DNA of 64,000 nt. Source: Aquatica leii (Eukaryota > Arthropoda > Insecta > Coleoptera > Lampyridae). Below are positions 21,873-33,010 of this stretch, in pieces. The position numbers and the translations under genes are program-made. Location of the stretch: contig CM069439.1 in the NCBI GenBank assembly GCA_035610365.1, positions 9,936,001 to 10,000,000 on the forward strand, read 5' to 3'. The notes below the pieces were generated by a model that worked only from the letters and a program-made list of their open reading frames with translations, was not told the DNA's origin and ran no database searches. The stretch's first letter is position 1; every line of letters starts with the position of its first letter.

Positions 21873-23690
21873 TTAACACGTTCACGGACATCTCCAAATA
21901 AGTGGAAGTGCTGTATATGACACCTTTGTAACTTTGCTAATAGAGGTAGAAAGAAAAAAACGATAGCTATGGTTTAATTAGGCGGAATATTTCAGAATCT
22001 ATATTGATTACTGGTGTCACATTTTAAAGCACGGTGCAGGACATCATGGAGGCTTGTCTGACATGTTGCACACCCGTATCTTGTTTCTTTTAGGTTCTTA
22101 TTTTTACGCATTGCCTACATTTAAGAAAAAGGTTGTTTTTCTTATAATTTTCCGGAACAGGAATGACTTCCAGGAAATGTTGTGTATTATTCGGTTGGGC
22201 CTTAATTGAACCATCTACAATTTCTTCTAAATCTAGAAGAGATCGTATGACGGCATCTCTAAATTTGATAAATATAGTCTTCTTTACTTCTTTTCTGTAC
22301 AGAAAATAAGAGTTCCAAACTGATAAACCCAGAAGGCAAAATATGACTTTTTTATGTGATCAAATGGTTTTGCAAGGACAGCTATAATAGCTCAGCATTT
22401 GGTCACACCTGTCTATGTCAGACATATGTTTCTGGTAGGCATCTGTTTCCCGTGGTTTCTCCTTTTCAGCGCCGTATTGGTTTGTCCTGGTTTATGGCCA
22501 GTAGTAATGGTATGGACGTCTCGTTTTTCTTTCTATATAGTTAACATACACGCTAATACCACGTTTCTTTCTTCATATATATTTACCTTTCCGGAGTTTT
22601 TTGTTGACCACAACAGCCAGATTATCTCGTCTATTTGCCTTTAATGTTCCAGTCGAGGGAGCTGTATATTTAAGAAGTTTTGACGACAATGAGACACTAT
22701 TATAAAATTATTCATGTATACGTGATAGTCTTTGTTAAGATAAGGTTTGTTTGGTTTTGGAGTTGTTGTCAGGTATGGGTTCACTATGGCATTTACCCTG
22801 GTAAATTTCTAAATTTAACACATCTTCATCATTTTTATTTTTAATATATATCCTAAACATTAAGCGGCTCCTAAATAATAGCATTGATTCAGTAATTCGA
22901 AAGGTGAGTATGCTGAATTACCTATTTTGGAGGACCAAATCCAAGAGACTTTTCACTTCGTCAACATGATTTGCACTCAAACATCTAAGTATTTGTTCAA
23001 ATCGGTGACCGCTTAATATATATGAAAAAATCAGACGTTAATACAAGGGGTTGTAAGTAAACAATAGTCTGATAAAAGGTGCCTTTATCTGCCCTTGAAG
23101 AAGACACAAACCAAAAAAAATTTAATTCGGTTTCAGTGATATCTTTAAATTTACGGAAACGATTGTTTCAAGTTTTGGGTCGGTCAGTGGTAAACATTTT
23201 TTCTCGTAATTAATAGCGGTTGTTAGTAAAAAAGTCATGATTTCATATGCGTTCAAAAACATTTATTGGAGACATATTTTCTATTTGATTAATTTTAATG
23301 CCAGAGTCTGCGACATCAAAATTAAAATTTTGAGTATCAATAGATACAACTTCCTAAACATTTTCATCATCTATATCTTGATTTTCCTCTTGGATGGGTA
23401 CGACTCATCTTTCATTTGTGTTATTATTTGATAGAAGTTCCACTTCACTGTTTTCTTCGTTTTCAACAACTTCAGCTTTACTTTCAAATGAGGACCCATA
23501 GTCTAAGTCGCTATTAAACTCCCCACTGTATGGCTTAGGCTCGGACATTTCAATATCGTCATCTTCTTTAATTTCCTCATACCACCTTAAAAGTTGTTCT
23601 TCTTATTTTCTATCCATTATTGGGCTTGCAAAAAATCCTGTAGAACATAATATAATTAATTAACGATTTGCAACGCTATGGCTAACTTAA
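21873..23690 (-). mobile_element. piggyBac transposon remnant A
   Basis: The left boundary is probably TTAACACGTTCACGGACA at 21873, which has the TTAA target site followed by a piggyBac-like tip. The coding remnant is read leftward from about 23620. The right boundary was not fixed. It lies within RasGRF intron 1. Confidence 0.65.
21990..23620 (-). pseudogene. piggyBac transposase A, broken
   Basis: The N-terminal acidic region is readable at 23610-23425 (LLRWYEEIKEDDDIEMSEPK and FNSDLDYGSSFESKAE), typical of piggyBac proteins. TETELNFFWFVSSSRADKG near 23130-23070 corresponds to the conserved entry into the transposase domain. The clearest match is AYQKHMSDIDRCDQMLSYY at 22384-22440, covering the third catalytic aspartate region (family pattern YNKxMGGVDxxDQxxxYY). 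After a stop, LSVWNSYFLYRKEVKK and FRDAVIRSLLDLEE follow (22330-22220). A cysteine-containing tail (CRQCVK) near 22115 is the remains of the C-terminal finger. Multiple stops and frame changes make it inactive. Confidence 0.72.
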
Positions 23691-23899
23691 CCTGAAAAAT
23701 TTAATTTCCTGATATTAACTTACAAAAATATGACCTTATAGGCACTTGCCAATAACGTCAAAGCTTGTTTTCAATCACACTCAACACTATTGAATGTTTT
23801 TATCACTAATATAACAGCGAAATCGGTACGGTGGCAACAGTGGTATATTAGTGCGTTTGATACGACACCAGTAGTGAAGGTATTAAAAGTCACAAGTTT
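23691..23899. other. Short AT-rich spacer
   Basis: Lies between the piggyBac and the DDE transposon. No independent signal. Confidence 0.4.
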
Positions 23900-24520
23900 C
23901 ATTATTACCAAATGAACATTGTACAAGAACTTGAAGATGATGATCCAGACAGAATAATTGAGTTTTGTAAAACTATCGTCGATTACATTAATGCAAATCC
24001 GCAATTCTAAGAAACATTTGTTTTAGTGATGAGTGTACGTTTTGTTTAAATGGACATGCCAACAAACATAATTGCCGGTATTGGAGTGACAAGAATCCTT
24101 ACAATTTGAGGGAACTCGACTCTCAATACCACGAAAAACTGTCTTTATAGATGAAAATTTGACTGCTGCACTTTATCTTGAATTGTTAAAAAATATCATC
24201 GAACCGTTAATATATAGTTGAAGAATTAGAAAATCAGAGAGGTATAGATGGAAATCTTCATTTATATGAAGTTTTACTTTATTTTCATAAGATGTTGAGT
24301 TTTTTCCCGTTACGGACGACTAGCTAAACAATGGTTTGATGACCATTATTCAGATCGGTGGATCGGCAGAAGAGGGCCTATTGAATGACCTTCTGATCAC
24401 CGGATTTAACACCATTGGACTTTTTTCTATAGAGTAATTTAAAATCAGTCGTTTTTAAAACTTAACCGGAGTCGATTGAAGGATTAGATTACCTTGAGAA
24501 AGTTTTTATAAGAAATGGTT
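23900..24520 (+). pseudogene. DUF4817-type DDE transposase, C-terminal half
   Basis: A plus-strand reading gives MNIVQELEDDDPDRIIEFCK and DYINANPQF (23912-24010), then in the next frame NICFSDECTFCLNGHANKHN and CRYWSDKNPY (about 24010-24105). The SDE motif carries the first catalytic aspartate. VFIDENLTAALYLELLKNII (about 24145-24205) and HYSDRWIGRRGPIE (about 24340-24387) follow, the latter just before the WPPRSPDLTPLDF-type motif, which is damaged (SDHRI...HHW). This is the same family as the N-terminal half at 1440-2170. Frameshifts throughout. Confidence 0.68.
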
Positions 24521-24559
24521 TTAACAAAGAACAAATTAAAAAGTAGAAAAGTAGAAAAA

Positions 24560-25300
24560 AAGTAAAAACTAGACCTACTGTACCAAATGATTCAACTATA
24601 AGCAACAATTTTACTGTTCTACTTTTTGTTGCCAATATAAGTGACAAAATTGGAAGAATACTAAAGAAACGTGACATTAAAGTTGCTTATAATACTACCA
24701 CGAAAATTAAAAATTTGTTGAATCCGGTAAAAGGTAAAATTCCACATAACACCTGTGGAGTGTAAGAAGTTCCATGCGCTTGTGGCAAGGTATATATTGA
24801 AGAAACTGGTGGAACTATTGAAACTAGACTAAAAGAACACAAAAGACATCTTCGTTTACTTCAACCTTTTAAATCTGCCATTGCCGAACATGCGCTAAAC
24901 ACTTTACATGACATAAACTTTGAAAAAAGTATAACGATTGCTAAAACCAAAAACTGGCGTTTAAGAAAGTTCAGAGAAGCGATTGAAATTATTAAAGTAC
25001 CTAACAACTTTAACAGGGACGATGGTTATAAATTATCGGAAACCTGGTTAACTGTTATTTCTTGATCTTTACTTTATCCACCAAACACACTATAAGCTAC
25101 GTCTAGAGTTTTTAATGGTGGTTTTTCTTTAGACTTTCGAGCAAATGCTGTACCTAAAAAAACTTACAACATTTATCAAGTTTTCCGAACATTTGTTTTT
25201 TCTAACCTTAGTTTTTTAATTGTCAATTTATTCATTGTCACCTGAAAAAGAACGTAGACCACGTTCGAAAGCTTGTGAGTTTTTTAATAAATATATTACA
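24560..25300 (+). mobile_element. Penelope-like element C, 3' part
   Basis: The coding remnant is followed by a 3' tail containing CCTGAAAAAGAACGTAGACC and CGTTCGAAAGCTTGTG (25241-25278), similar in layout to the tail of copy A. The element is 5'-truncated near 24560 and in the same direction as the DDE fragment before it. Confidence 0.68.
24565..25065 (+). pseudogene. Penelope C: reverse transcriptase end and GIY-YIG nuclease
   Basis: One nearly open frame reads VANISDKIGRILKKRDIKVA and NLLNPVKGKIP (24630-24745), the linker after the reverse transcriptase. A TAA replaces the tyrosine of the GIY motif (GV-stop-EVPCACGKVYI, about 24760-24800), then EETGGTIETRLKEHKRHL follows, with KSAIAEHAL and LHDINFEKS completing the GIY-YIG fold. 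NWRLRKFREAIEIIK is the usual C-terminal helix, and the frame stops at about 25063. It is the best preserved Penelope nuclease in the window; a single stop is visible. Confidence 0.8.
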
Positions 25301-25657
25301 CCATTTACCCAAAAACTATTCTATTATGTTTCATGGTGAAAATTTTGTATCTAAAATATACTTTTCACATTCATTAAAAAAATTAAGATCGTTAAATGTT
25401 CCAATAATGTTTTAGAAACGTTTGTTAATAATATTTTATTAGACGTTGCAAAGTACTCCTGTCAAATTAATAATTAAAATAAAAAGTTGACATTTAGACT
25501 TGACATTTCTTGGGTTGTTGCTGATGCCATGGCAACTTTTTAAATATACGAGTTTTAGAAAGTTGGATTTAAACACGTTGAGGCATACTTTAAATAAGCA
25601 AAATAGGGCGCCAATTAAAAAATATATTATTGTGCTATAACTTTAGATCCTATATAT
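25301..25657. other. AT-rich intronic spacer
   Basis: No gene or repeat recognised. Confidence 0.5.
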
Positions 25658-25680
25658 CAGTCGCCTAGGTGCAAAACCCG
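25658..25680 (+). repeat. Left terminal inverted repeat
   Basis: CAGTCGCCTAGGTGCAAAAC followed by CCG; the inverted right copy has A for G at position 12 and G for C at position 21. Confidence 0.88.
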
Positions 25681-26084
25681 AAAAGTTACAACTTTTGTAA
25701 AACTGAGTGTAATGCACCAAAAAATCTAGAATGCAAAAGCCTACACGTACATAGTGAAATTTTTAAGCAAACGCCGATATATCCACCATTATAAGCTTGT
25801 GAAATATCATGTTTGATGCAAAAACCGACAAGTCCTCAGACTTTTTGGAGCAAAAGCAGACATTTCCAATGCGCCAATAAGAGCACTGATTTTGCTCACA
25901 TGGCTTCATGTGATTTGCAGTTATGTTGCAGTTGTTTAGTATTTCTTACTACTTTGCGTTGAAGTGAGATTTTGTATTAATGTGTTTAGTTTTATTAGTT
26001 TACAACTGTGTGTAATGATGAAACAATTGGAAAAATTAGAGCATTTGGAACAACCAACAAAAATTATGTAATGTGAAGTTAACA

Positions 26085-27715
26085 AGGGTCGAAAAAGATT
26101 ACATTAAAATCTAAACGAGAAGATGCAAAACGAGTAAGGTATGTATGTTGTAGGCAACTAATCGCTTTTTAACATCATATATTAATAATTAGTAAAACCT
26201 CTATTTCATATTATGATTATTTGTTTTAGATATCTTCCTAAGAGTTTGCTCGTATATCTCAGATGTGGCTACCATGGAAAACCATATCAACCATTCCAGT
26301 GCACGTCACGTCTTTCTATGAAAGATGTAAAAGAATTTCATGCAGCATTTTACAAAAACAAGGACAAGATAATGCAAGATATGTTTATTCTACAACATTG
26401 TCACTCGGACAATCCAAGACGGCGTAGAAAACGAAAAGAAAATGGAAATTTGCACTACAGAGTGAAAAGAGGTGATGGTTTACTGGTTCCTGTGTGTAGG
26501 CTAAATTTTTAGGATATTTTAGGTGTTAAAATAGATAGAATTTTAAATATTGTGAAAAGGTATAAGGAAACATCATGTTTACCGTCAGAAAACAGAGGTG
26601 GGGACCGAGTTGGGTATAAAAATGAGAATAAGAGACAAACTATTAAAAAATTCATTGAATCTTTGAAACGGAATCTCATTATTGCCGTTCAAAAACATAT
26701 TATAATAGAATGTATATGCCTGCTGAATTATGTATTTCCAAACTCTGGAAAATTTACAATGACACAATGGCTAGGAGCAAAGAACTGAAAGTTAAAGAAT
26801 GTTTTTTTAGAGACTATTTTAACAAAAATTTTAAAGTTGGTTTTGGAACACTTAAAACTGATCAGTTCTCCACCTGTTTGCAATACAAAGTTAACATAAA
26901 AAAAGAAAAAGAAGGAACCGAAAAACTTAACATTGCAGCACAACAGCAACTCCACAAGCTAAGGGCCAATAGTTTCTATAAACTACTCCAAGAAGAGAAA
27001 GAAGAATTGGCGATTTTCTTGTTTGACTGCCAGAAGAACTTGGTCTTTCCCAAACTCCCGGACCAGTCGGCATATTTTAGTATGCAAATAAATTTTTACC
27101 ACTTGGCTATAGTGTGCGGGTCATCCAAAAGCAAATTAAATGCCATCATACAATGTTGAATTTTGATTTTAGTAAAAATGTAAAAACTATTCGTCTTATT
27201 TGTGATATATGTGGAGCACAAAACAAAAACTCTACAGTAATTGGCATGTTAAACTATTGGTTTCAATATGAGTCACCATTGCAAATTAAAGCAATTGAGT
27301 TAGTCTTTCCAGTTGTGAACCCTGACGAATACATCAGCATGATCAAAAAGACTGATTTATTGATTAAAGACTATAGAAATGAGGTTCAAAAAATGTTCAA
27401 GCAACCAGGCATTGGCATTTTAACTTTCAGCCTTCAAAAGGAATAATTATTTCCAAGAACGTTAATGGCCTTTCTCTTGTTAGAGGTGAAGCCTTTTACG
27501 TAAATGACTTGTGCACACCGAAAGCTTTGTGCAAAAGAGGAAAAAATGTTTCCCAGATGAATCCAAAACCACTGGACATTGGAGTGCCTATCAAGAAAGA
27601 TAAAAAGCAGAGCATTACAAAGCTTTTAGAAGCACACTATAGTAAAGAATGGCAAACTGAGGATGCTCTTGGATTTTTCAAAAACGCATTTCAAAATGTC
27701 TTGGAGGGAGAGTAA
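26085..27715 (+). pseudogene. Transposase-like protein of the TIR element, broken
   Basis: I do not know the family name, though similar proteins occur repeatedly in aphids and other insects. Exon 1 ends TLKSKREDAKRVR at 26138; a 91-base intron (GTATGT...TTTTAG, 26139-26229) follows and the frame continues YLPKSLLVYLRCGYHGKPYQ. Then come VCRLNF, a frame change, SENRGGDRVGYKNENKRQTI, another shift, and MYMPAELCISKLWKIYND (26710 on). FNKNFKVGFGTLKTDQFSTC holds a cysteine; FLFDCQKNLVFPKLPDQSAY could hold an acidic active residue. A deletion near 27120 precedes RLICDICGAQNKNSTVIGML (about 27192-27251), a likely catalytic D motif. The C-terminal block is 27420-27715 (CTPKALCKRGKNVSQ). Possibly an RNase H-fold DDE enzyme; similar sequences may be catalogued as DUF7869. 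Confidence 0.6.
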
Positions 27716-28068
27716 TACCGGAAGTGGAGCTCCACTGTGAAGAAGAAAATATGGATTTTGGGATTTAGAAATGAGATGATACTAAGATGTATTGATAAAT
27801 ATTAACGAGTAAATAATAAAACTTAATTATAGCATCAATTGGTTTTCTTATTGATAACATTTTGTGCCATTTAGGTGCAAAACTCGACATGTCTTTTTTA
27901 TGATTTGATTTTTTATATATGCTACCCACTTCTGATTTTTGTGAATGTGTTTATTATTTTTAAATATAAATAATGACCAATGGTAGAAAATTGCATTGTT
28001 TGATTGAATTGAATACAGATTTGATGAGTTTTTCTACATTATCTCAAATTTTGTTTCTGTGAACCTGT

Positions 28069-28091
28069 CGCGTTTTGCATCTAGGCGACTG
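28069..28091 (-). repeat. Right terminal inverted repeat
   Basis: Reads, on the minus strand, CAGTCGCCTAGATGCAAAAC followed by GCG. Confidence 0.88.
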
Positions 28092-29999
28092 ATATGTGTG
28101 ATACGTTTTTTTAATTAGCGTCTGTAGGTACTTCTCGGCAGATTAATTTATGCTCAGCTTGAAAGACCAGAATTAAATTTAATAGATCTGTAGATAGACG
28201 CTAAGAAGACATTTGCAAAGGTTGCTAACAGATTAAAAATCTACACACAATCACAAAAAAACAATAATAAAATATTAAACAAACCGTATATTGATACATT
28301 GGAACAGTGGTGGCTTCTCCATTAGATCATTTGATCAATCGCCTTTCAAAAAAATACTAAAAACTGTTTTATGATAAATTTACAATTGCAAATATTTTAT
28401 TTTACTTATTCACTTTAAACTTTTCTAAAAATTTAAATCTTAATGTGCCATTTACCAAACAATAAAGCTGACGTGATATAGTCATTTCAAAAACCATACA
28501 TAAAGACACTAGTAAAACCTATTTTTGTGATGCCAACATCACAAACGTCAATATTAGTTCGTTACTGTCGTTACGTAATGTGCGAAAAAAAGCTCTAAAG
28601 TGGCAAAGTAAAAAGTAGAAATCCACATAAAACTAAGCGTTCCAAGTCAATTATTATATTAGAATGAGTATGTGACAGATGGAAAAAGCATTTAAAAGTT
28701 CTTGGAGTTCAGTTAAAATTGAAAAAAAACTTGACAGATTTAGTAACAAATATAGTACCAACATTATATTTCTGGTGATTTTAATTTTTTTTTTTAAAAA
28801 GAAAGCAAAATAATGTACGTTACTCTTTTCAAAAGTTTCATAGCTACGCTATACTTTCGACGCTTTTTACGTAAATTACTATTAAGCGTAAACGTGATCA
28901 AAAATGAACTATAAAGTTTGTTGATTTTTTTATTCATTACAATTTATAAAATGATTATTAAAGACGCTTAGAAAAAAAATATTGATATAGATTTTTACAA
29001 TCAAATCATTAACATTCTTTAATCTTTATTGGAAAAATTAATTAATTAATTAGATGACGAAAACAGTAAATAACAAAATTAACACAAAAAACATAATAAA
29101 ACTAGTACGATATTTATTCTATAAAATTGTCGTTGTTATGCCTGAATATAAATTGGTTTCTTTTTCAAAAATATTGCAGTGGAAATACAAAAGCATTGTA
29201 TTCGCAATTTATTTTTATAAGGCATTTGTTTATTGTTTTGAGCAGTTTATGTTAAATATTGCTAATAGAATTTTATTTTCAACAAATAATTTATTGTTTA
29301 ATGCCATTATTGAGCGAAAGAAACACATCATAAACATTCAAAGAGGATTACAAACTTTTAGCATTTATCGGCATAACTTTAATAGTACTTTGAATGTGCT
29401 CATTTTCATAGCATTTATCTTATTTTGTATTTTTTTTTAGTAAGCTTTACTAGAAAGCCTTTAATCTTATTACATATTATAATTGCATTATACAGGAAAC
29501 TAATGTTATCGTAGAATGGTTGTTATTTGATGTTTAGTTATTCAGTTGAAGCATATTAATAATTAAACGTGAAAATAAAACACAAAAACATCTTAGAAAA
29601 GCAAAAAATCAAAACAGAAACTTGGGAAAATACAAATCTATATTAGAATAACAGTAAAATGTTTAATTTTTTTAGAAAGAAATCTCCATTTTGTATTGTT
29701 CTAGGTTATAGATAAACAAAAGTTTTTTGGGCAGATTAAGGTTCTACAAAATTCACAATAACGCTCACTTAAAGTACTTTGAAGTAAAGTAGAGTTAAAT
29801 TTAAATATTACATACTTAATTTTATTTAATTCTTGACACAATTTTTTTTTCACATGTGGCATAACTTCTAGTGGTCATTGTATACTATATACAGAGTGTC
29901 ATCGAGTGTGGATATCATTATTTTAACACAGAATTATTGTTGTTAAATTTGATTAATCTACAAAAAAATCTAATAAAAGTTTCAAAATAAGGAAAATTT
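28092..29999. other. AT-rich intronic stretch with a weak repeat
   Basis: Contains an open frame of 128 codons at 29054-29440, very rich in Ile, Phe, Asn and Lys and without recognisable domain, which I read as chance in AT-rich DNA. The part 29230-29470 resembles 35275-35450 (shared TTTTCATAGCATTT and a GAACGAAA/GAGCGAAA segment). Nothing else is named. Confidence 0.5.
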
Positions 30000-31090
30000 A
30001 AGCAGACTTCAGGTTTCTACGTGTTACTTTTGTAGTATAATTTTCCATTCTCGATAATTCCCGTGTTTTCCATATCTCACAAGCTGAGCTTTTGTCACAC
30101 GTTCCAGTGGACATCTTCAAAGTGTAGAATAAACTGATTGATTGCGCCTTGAGATCTTCCTTTTATACACCGGTCTCCGATGGATAAAATTAGAATCTCG
30201 ATTGATATTAAAAAGATTTTTAATTATTTTAATGGATTTTATAATTTTTTGCTGATAGAAACATTAACCAAAATTTTAGTGTTTTCAAACAAAATTTGAT
30301 GACCCGTTTCGAGCATGTGCTCCGCTACTGTTGACTAAGAAGATCATTTAATACGACTACATATTTGATGTTCTTTAATACAAACTCCTACGCTTCTCCA
30401 ATGTATGCACGACCATAAGAGCAAGGAATGCTATAAACGCTGTCAGACTGAAAAGGAATAACGCTTTTCACAAGATTTAAGAGTTCATCTAATTTAAAAA
30501 AAGTAGAAAACCGTATGATAATGTGTTTAGGCAATATTTTTCCGGCGCTATCCGTAGTGCTTTTAGCATAGGGTAGATAAGCGCTAGACAACGGTTGACA
30601 CTTATTATTATCATCTTAGTTAGACAATTTAACTCTTTTTGAAGAGAAGTTCCTTTCTGATTTTATAGTGAAACGAATATTTTGATGAATTGAGTTTAAA
30701 TGACATAGAAACTTGTTGAGCGCATAAGGACCATGTTGCCAAATGACAAAGGTGTTAACGTATATGTACCAGCACTTAGGTTTTAGATAAAATCTGGATA
30801 ATCATACTCTTCTATAAATCTATTAGCAGCAACCGGTGAAAGCGGAGAACCCATGGCGGTTCTCGATGTTTGTGAGTAAAAGTTTTCTCGAAAATTAAAA
30901 TATGTAGACGTCAGACATTTTTTGGTAATAGGTACTATGTCGCTTAAGATATTGTTTTTGCTGAATAAATATTTGATAATATTAATTAAATTAGGTACAG
31001 GCACGTTAATAGACAAAGATCCGACATCAAAATTAACTAGAATGTCAGTAGGCTGCAAACGAAAATTAGGCAAATTCTGAACAAAATTCC
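30000..31090 (-). mobile_element. Penelope-like element D
   Basis: Read leftward: reverse-transcriptase part (31073-30783), linker and GIY-YIG start (30591-30388), nuclease end and 3' tail to about 30000. The stretch AAGATCTCAAGGCGCAATCA (minus strand, about 30140) is nearly the same as in copy E near 34280 on the plus strand. Together D and E form an inverted pair separated by about 2.4 kb. Confidence 0.75.
30130..31073 (-). pseudogene. Penelope D: reverse transcriptase palm and GIY-YIG nuclease
   Basis: The reverse-transcriptase block 31073-30783 has LQPTDILVNFDVGSLSINVP, in which FDVGSL carries the first catalytic aspartate. It continues CLTSTYFNFRENFYSQTS and RTAMGSPLSPVAANRFIEE. The next palm motif (YVDD) is degraded (KCWYIYVNTFVIWQ around 30770-30730). 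The linker block 30591-30388 has GKILPKHIIIRFSTFFKLDE and SVYSIPCSYGRAYIGEA, the GIY-YIG start. VAEHMLETGHQILFENTKIL (about 30330-30270) is the nuclease end. Frames change several times. Confidence 0.8.
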
Positions 31091-31469
31091 CAGAATTGAA
31101 TATAAACGATTCATGCTAAAAGTTTTAATAAAACTGCAAGATAATTAGATTTTATAAGTAAGTGAACTAATAGCGCTGATTACCTATATGTCAAAGAGGA
31201 ATTTATCAAACTGACGTCTCTTTTAGTAAATTTGACAAAAGGATTTTTGGAAATCACTTTTAAAGCGGTTGGCAACCACTTGGCAAACAAGAGCCACGTA
31301 GCGGCAAAATGAAGTTAAGGCATAGGTACACTATGTATATTGGGGTGATATTAAAAATACGAAAACATTGTAGTTATTTCAATTTTATAAATAAGCAGAA
31401 ACAAGGACATAAAAATTTAAAAAAAAACAATACAAATACTGTGTACTGTAGTACTACAAAGTACTGTAC

Positions 31470-33010
31470 CTAATATAAATAATTTAGTGAGGTTTGAGGA
31501 TGTATTTGAGTGACTATTTGTTGTATGTTAGCTTTCATGTTTGTAGTTGAAATTCGAAGAATGGTTTTCAAATGCTCATCTGTGAGACGAGAAGCATATT
31601 TATTTTTTCTGTAATTGAGAATTGAAAAACTTTGCCCGCACAGGTAAGTACTGCCAAAAATTATAATTAACTGCTGAGTAAACTTTTTCAATTCATCAAG
31701 TTAGATGGCAAGTTGCCATAAAGTTTAACAAACTCATTGATTTTAGAGAATGAGTTTTTAAGAGTTTTATTAGATTGGAGATCAATCGCGTTTATTTGTA
31801 AAACTCGGCACATCCTCAATATCACACAAAAAAAGATTTGCAAAAATCTTCAGTTTATCATAAACCTTCTCGAAGTCACCAAATCTGTCTTTGAATTGAT
31901 TGTGGAGCTGTACTAATATGTATTTTATTTTTTCATTTTTCTAATGAAAATTTATTCCAGTTTCCTCGACAGCGTCTTTACAATTCGGGAAATGATCCAA
32001 TTTTTTTCGACGATATGTTTGATGAATAGTTTATTTTGAATGTTTTTACGTCTGTGTGCATATTAGAGATTAATTTGTTTTTTCTTAAAGTCTTACATTC
32101 AGCGTATTTAACTCATGGGCTAAATCTGTTAAAAATCATAGGTCTATTAACCATTGAGGTTCTATAAGTTCTGGAACAGATTTACCTTTTTCGTTCATAA
32201 AAGTGTTGAGTTCTATTCTGAAATCAAATTTTTTTTTTAATACTGCATCTCTGTTTAACGACATCATGGTGATCTGCTTTTATACCAAATGCTTTTTGAT
32301 GGATAATGCAATACAAAAATAATGGGATATCTCTACCAGTTTACTTCTAATTCTACTTTCCAGCCCTTTGTTTTCTCGACTCACGTTTCTTCTTCCGTCG
32401 GTTGGTAGACTGAAAAATTTATCTTATTGTAATTGATATTAATGCTTGTTCTAAGTGGCGAAATAAGTCTTACTCTGTAGTCGTTCTTTTCAAACCACAT
32501 AACTGTAAAACTCTTTGTAGACATTGAAGTTCTGATCGATTCCACGAAATAATATAAGTTGGGGAGTATCTGAAACGTCGTTACTTTCATCGGCAGTTAA
32601 AGAACAATTCAAATAGTGAAGTCTTTTTCTGAAGTTGCTCGTATAAATTATTGCTTAAATCTGGCAGACGAATTTATTTTTTTGGTCTGGGCACACCTCC
32701 TCGGCCATAACTGTAACACATTCTTTTATTAGTTTATTAGCCGTAAACGGTAGCTTCGGCAAGTATTTCTGCTAACCTTAAACTTGCAGTTACATTCGAT
32801 TAGTTACTTTAAACTTGAACTTTAAAAACATTTTGTTGATTCTTTACTAAAGATTTGACTGCGTTAATTTTACTTTTCCGTGAATCAGTCAAAGGACTTA
32901 CAAATTTATGTAGCTTTATGTTCAGTATCGTAATGACGTTTGACGTCATATTCTTGTTAAATATAGTTTTTTTAGCATATTAAGCATAGTGGTATGCCAT
33001 TACAATTAAT
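31470..33010 (-). pseudogene. hAT transposase remnant (GTF2IRD2/ZBED5-like)
   Basis: Read leftward, NVTASLRLAEILAEAT (about 32810-32763) is the N-terminal helix region. It is followed by EEVCPDQKNKFVCQI (about 32705-32660), then LTADESNDVSDTPQLILFRG (about 32600-32541) and IDQNF, whose DES carries the first catalytic aspartate. FRIELNTFMNEKGKSVPELI (about 32222-32163) and DLAHELNTLN (about 32130-32100) are conserved mid-protein segments. The C-terminal dimerisation part is at 31680-31480: FGSTYLCGQSFSILNYRKNK and SRLTDEHLKTILRISTTNMK. This order matches the GTF2IRD2/ZBED5-like hAT proteins. Many stops and shifts. Terminal repeats were not identified. It sits between the inverted Penelope copies D and E. 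Confidence 0.75.

Larger units (their letters stand above)
25658..28091 (+). mobile_element. TIR-bounded DNA transposon of unplaced superfamily (2,434 bp)
   Basis: Both ends are present. The left end CAGTCGCCTAGGTGCAAAAC is at 25658 and its inverted partner ends at 28091; over 23 bases they match except at two positions. Each end abuts ATAT, which could be a 4-bp target duplication (ATAT is its own reverse complement, so it could also belong to the repeat). The motif GRTGCAAAACYCGACA recurs inside at 25815-25832 and 27874-27891. The interior encodes a single plus-strand protein in several pieces. A 4-bp duplication would fit the Sola superfamily, but I cannot confirm this. Confidence 0.85.

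Noticed and set aside
22356-22644. Plus-strand open frames of 62 and 81 codons
   Set aside because: They are antisense to the piggyBac motif at 22384-22440.
25658-28091. Reading the CAGTCG-ended element as a hAT or piggyBac
   Set aside because: Flanks do not show an 8-base duplication or TTAA, and the protein has neither hAT nor piggyBac motifs.
29054-29440. 128-codon open frame
   Set aside because: Ile/Phe/Asn/Lys composition expected from AT-rich DNA, no motif, and partly overlapping a weak repeat.
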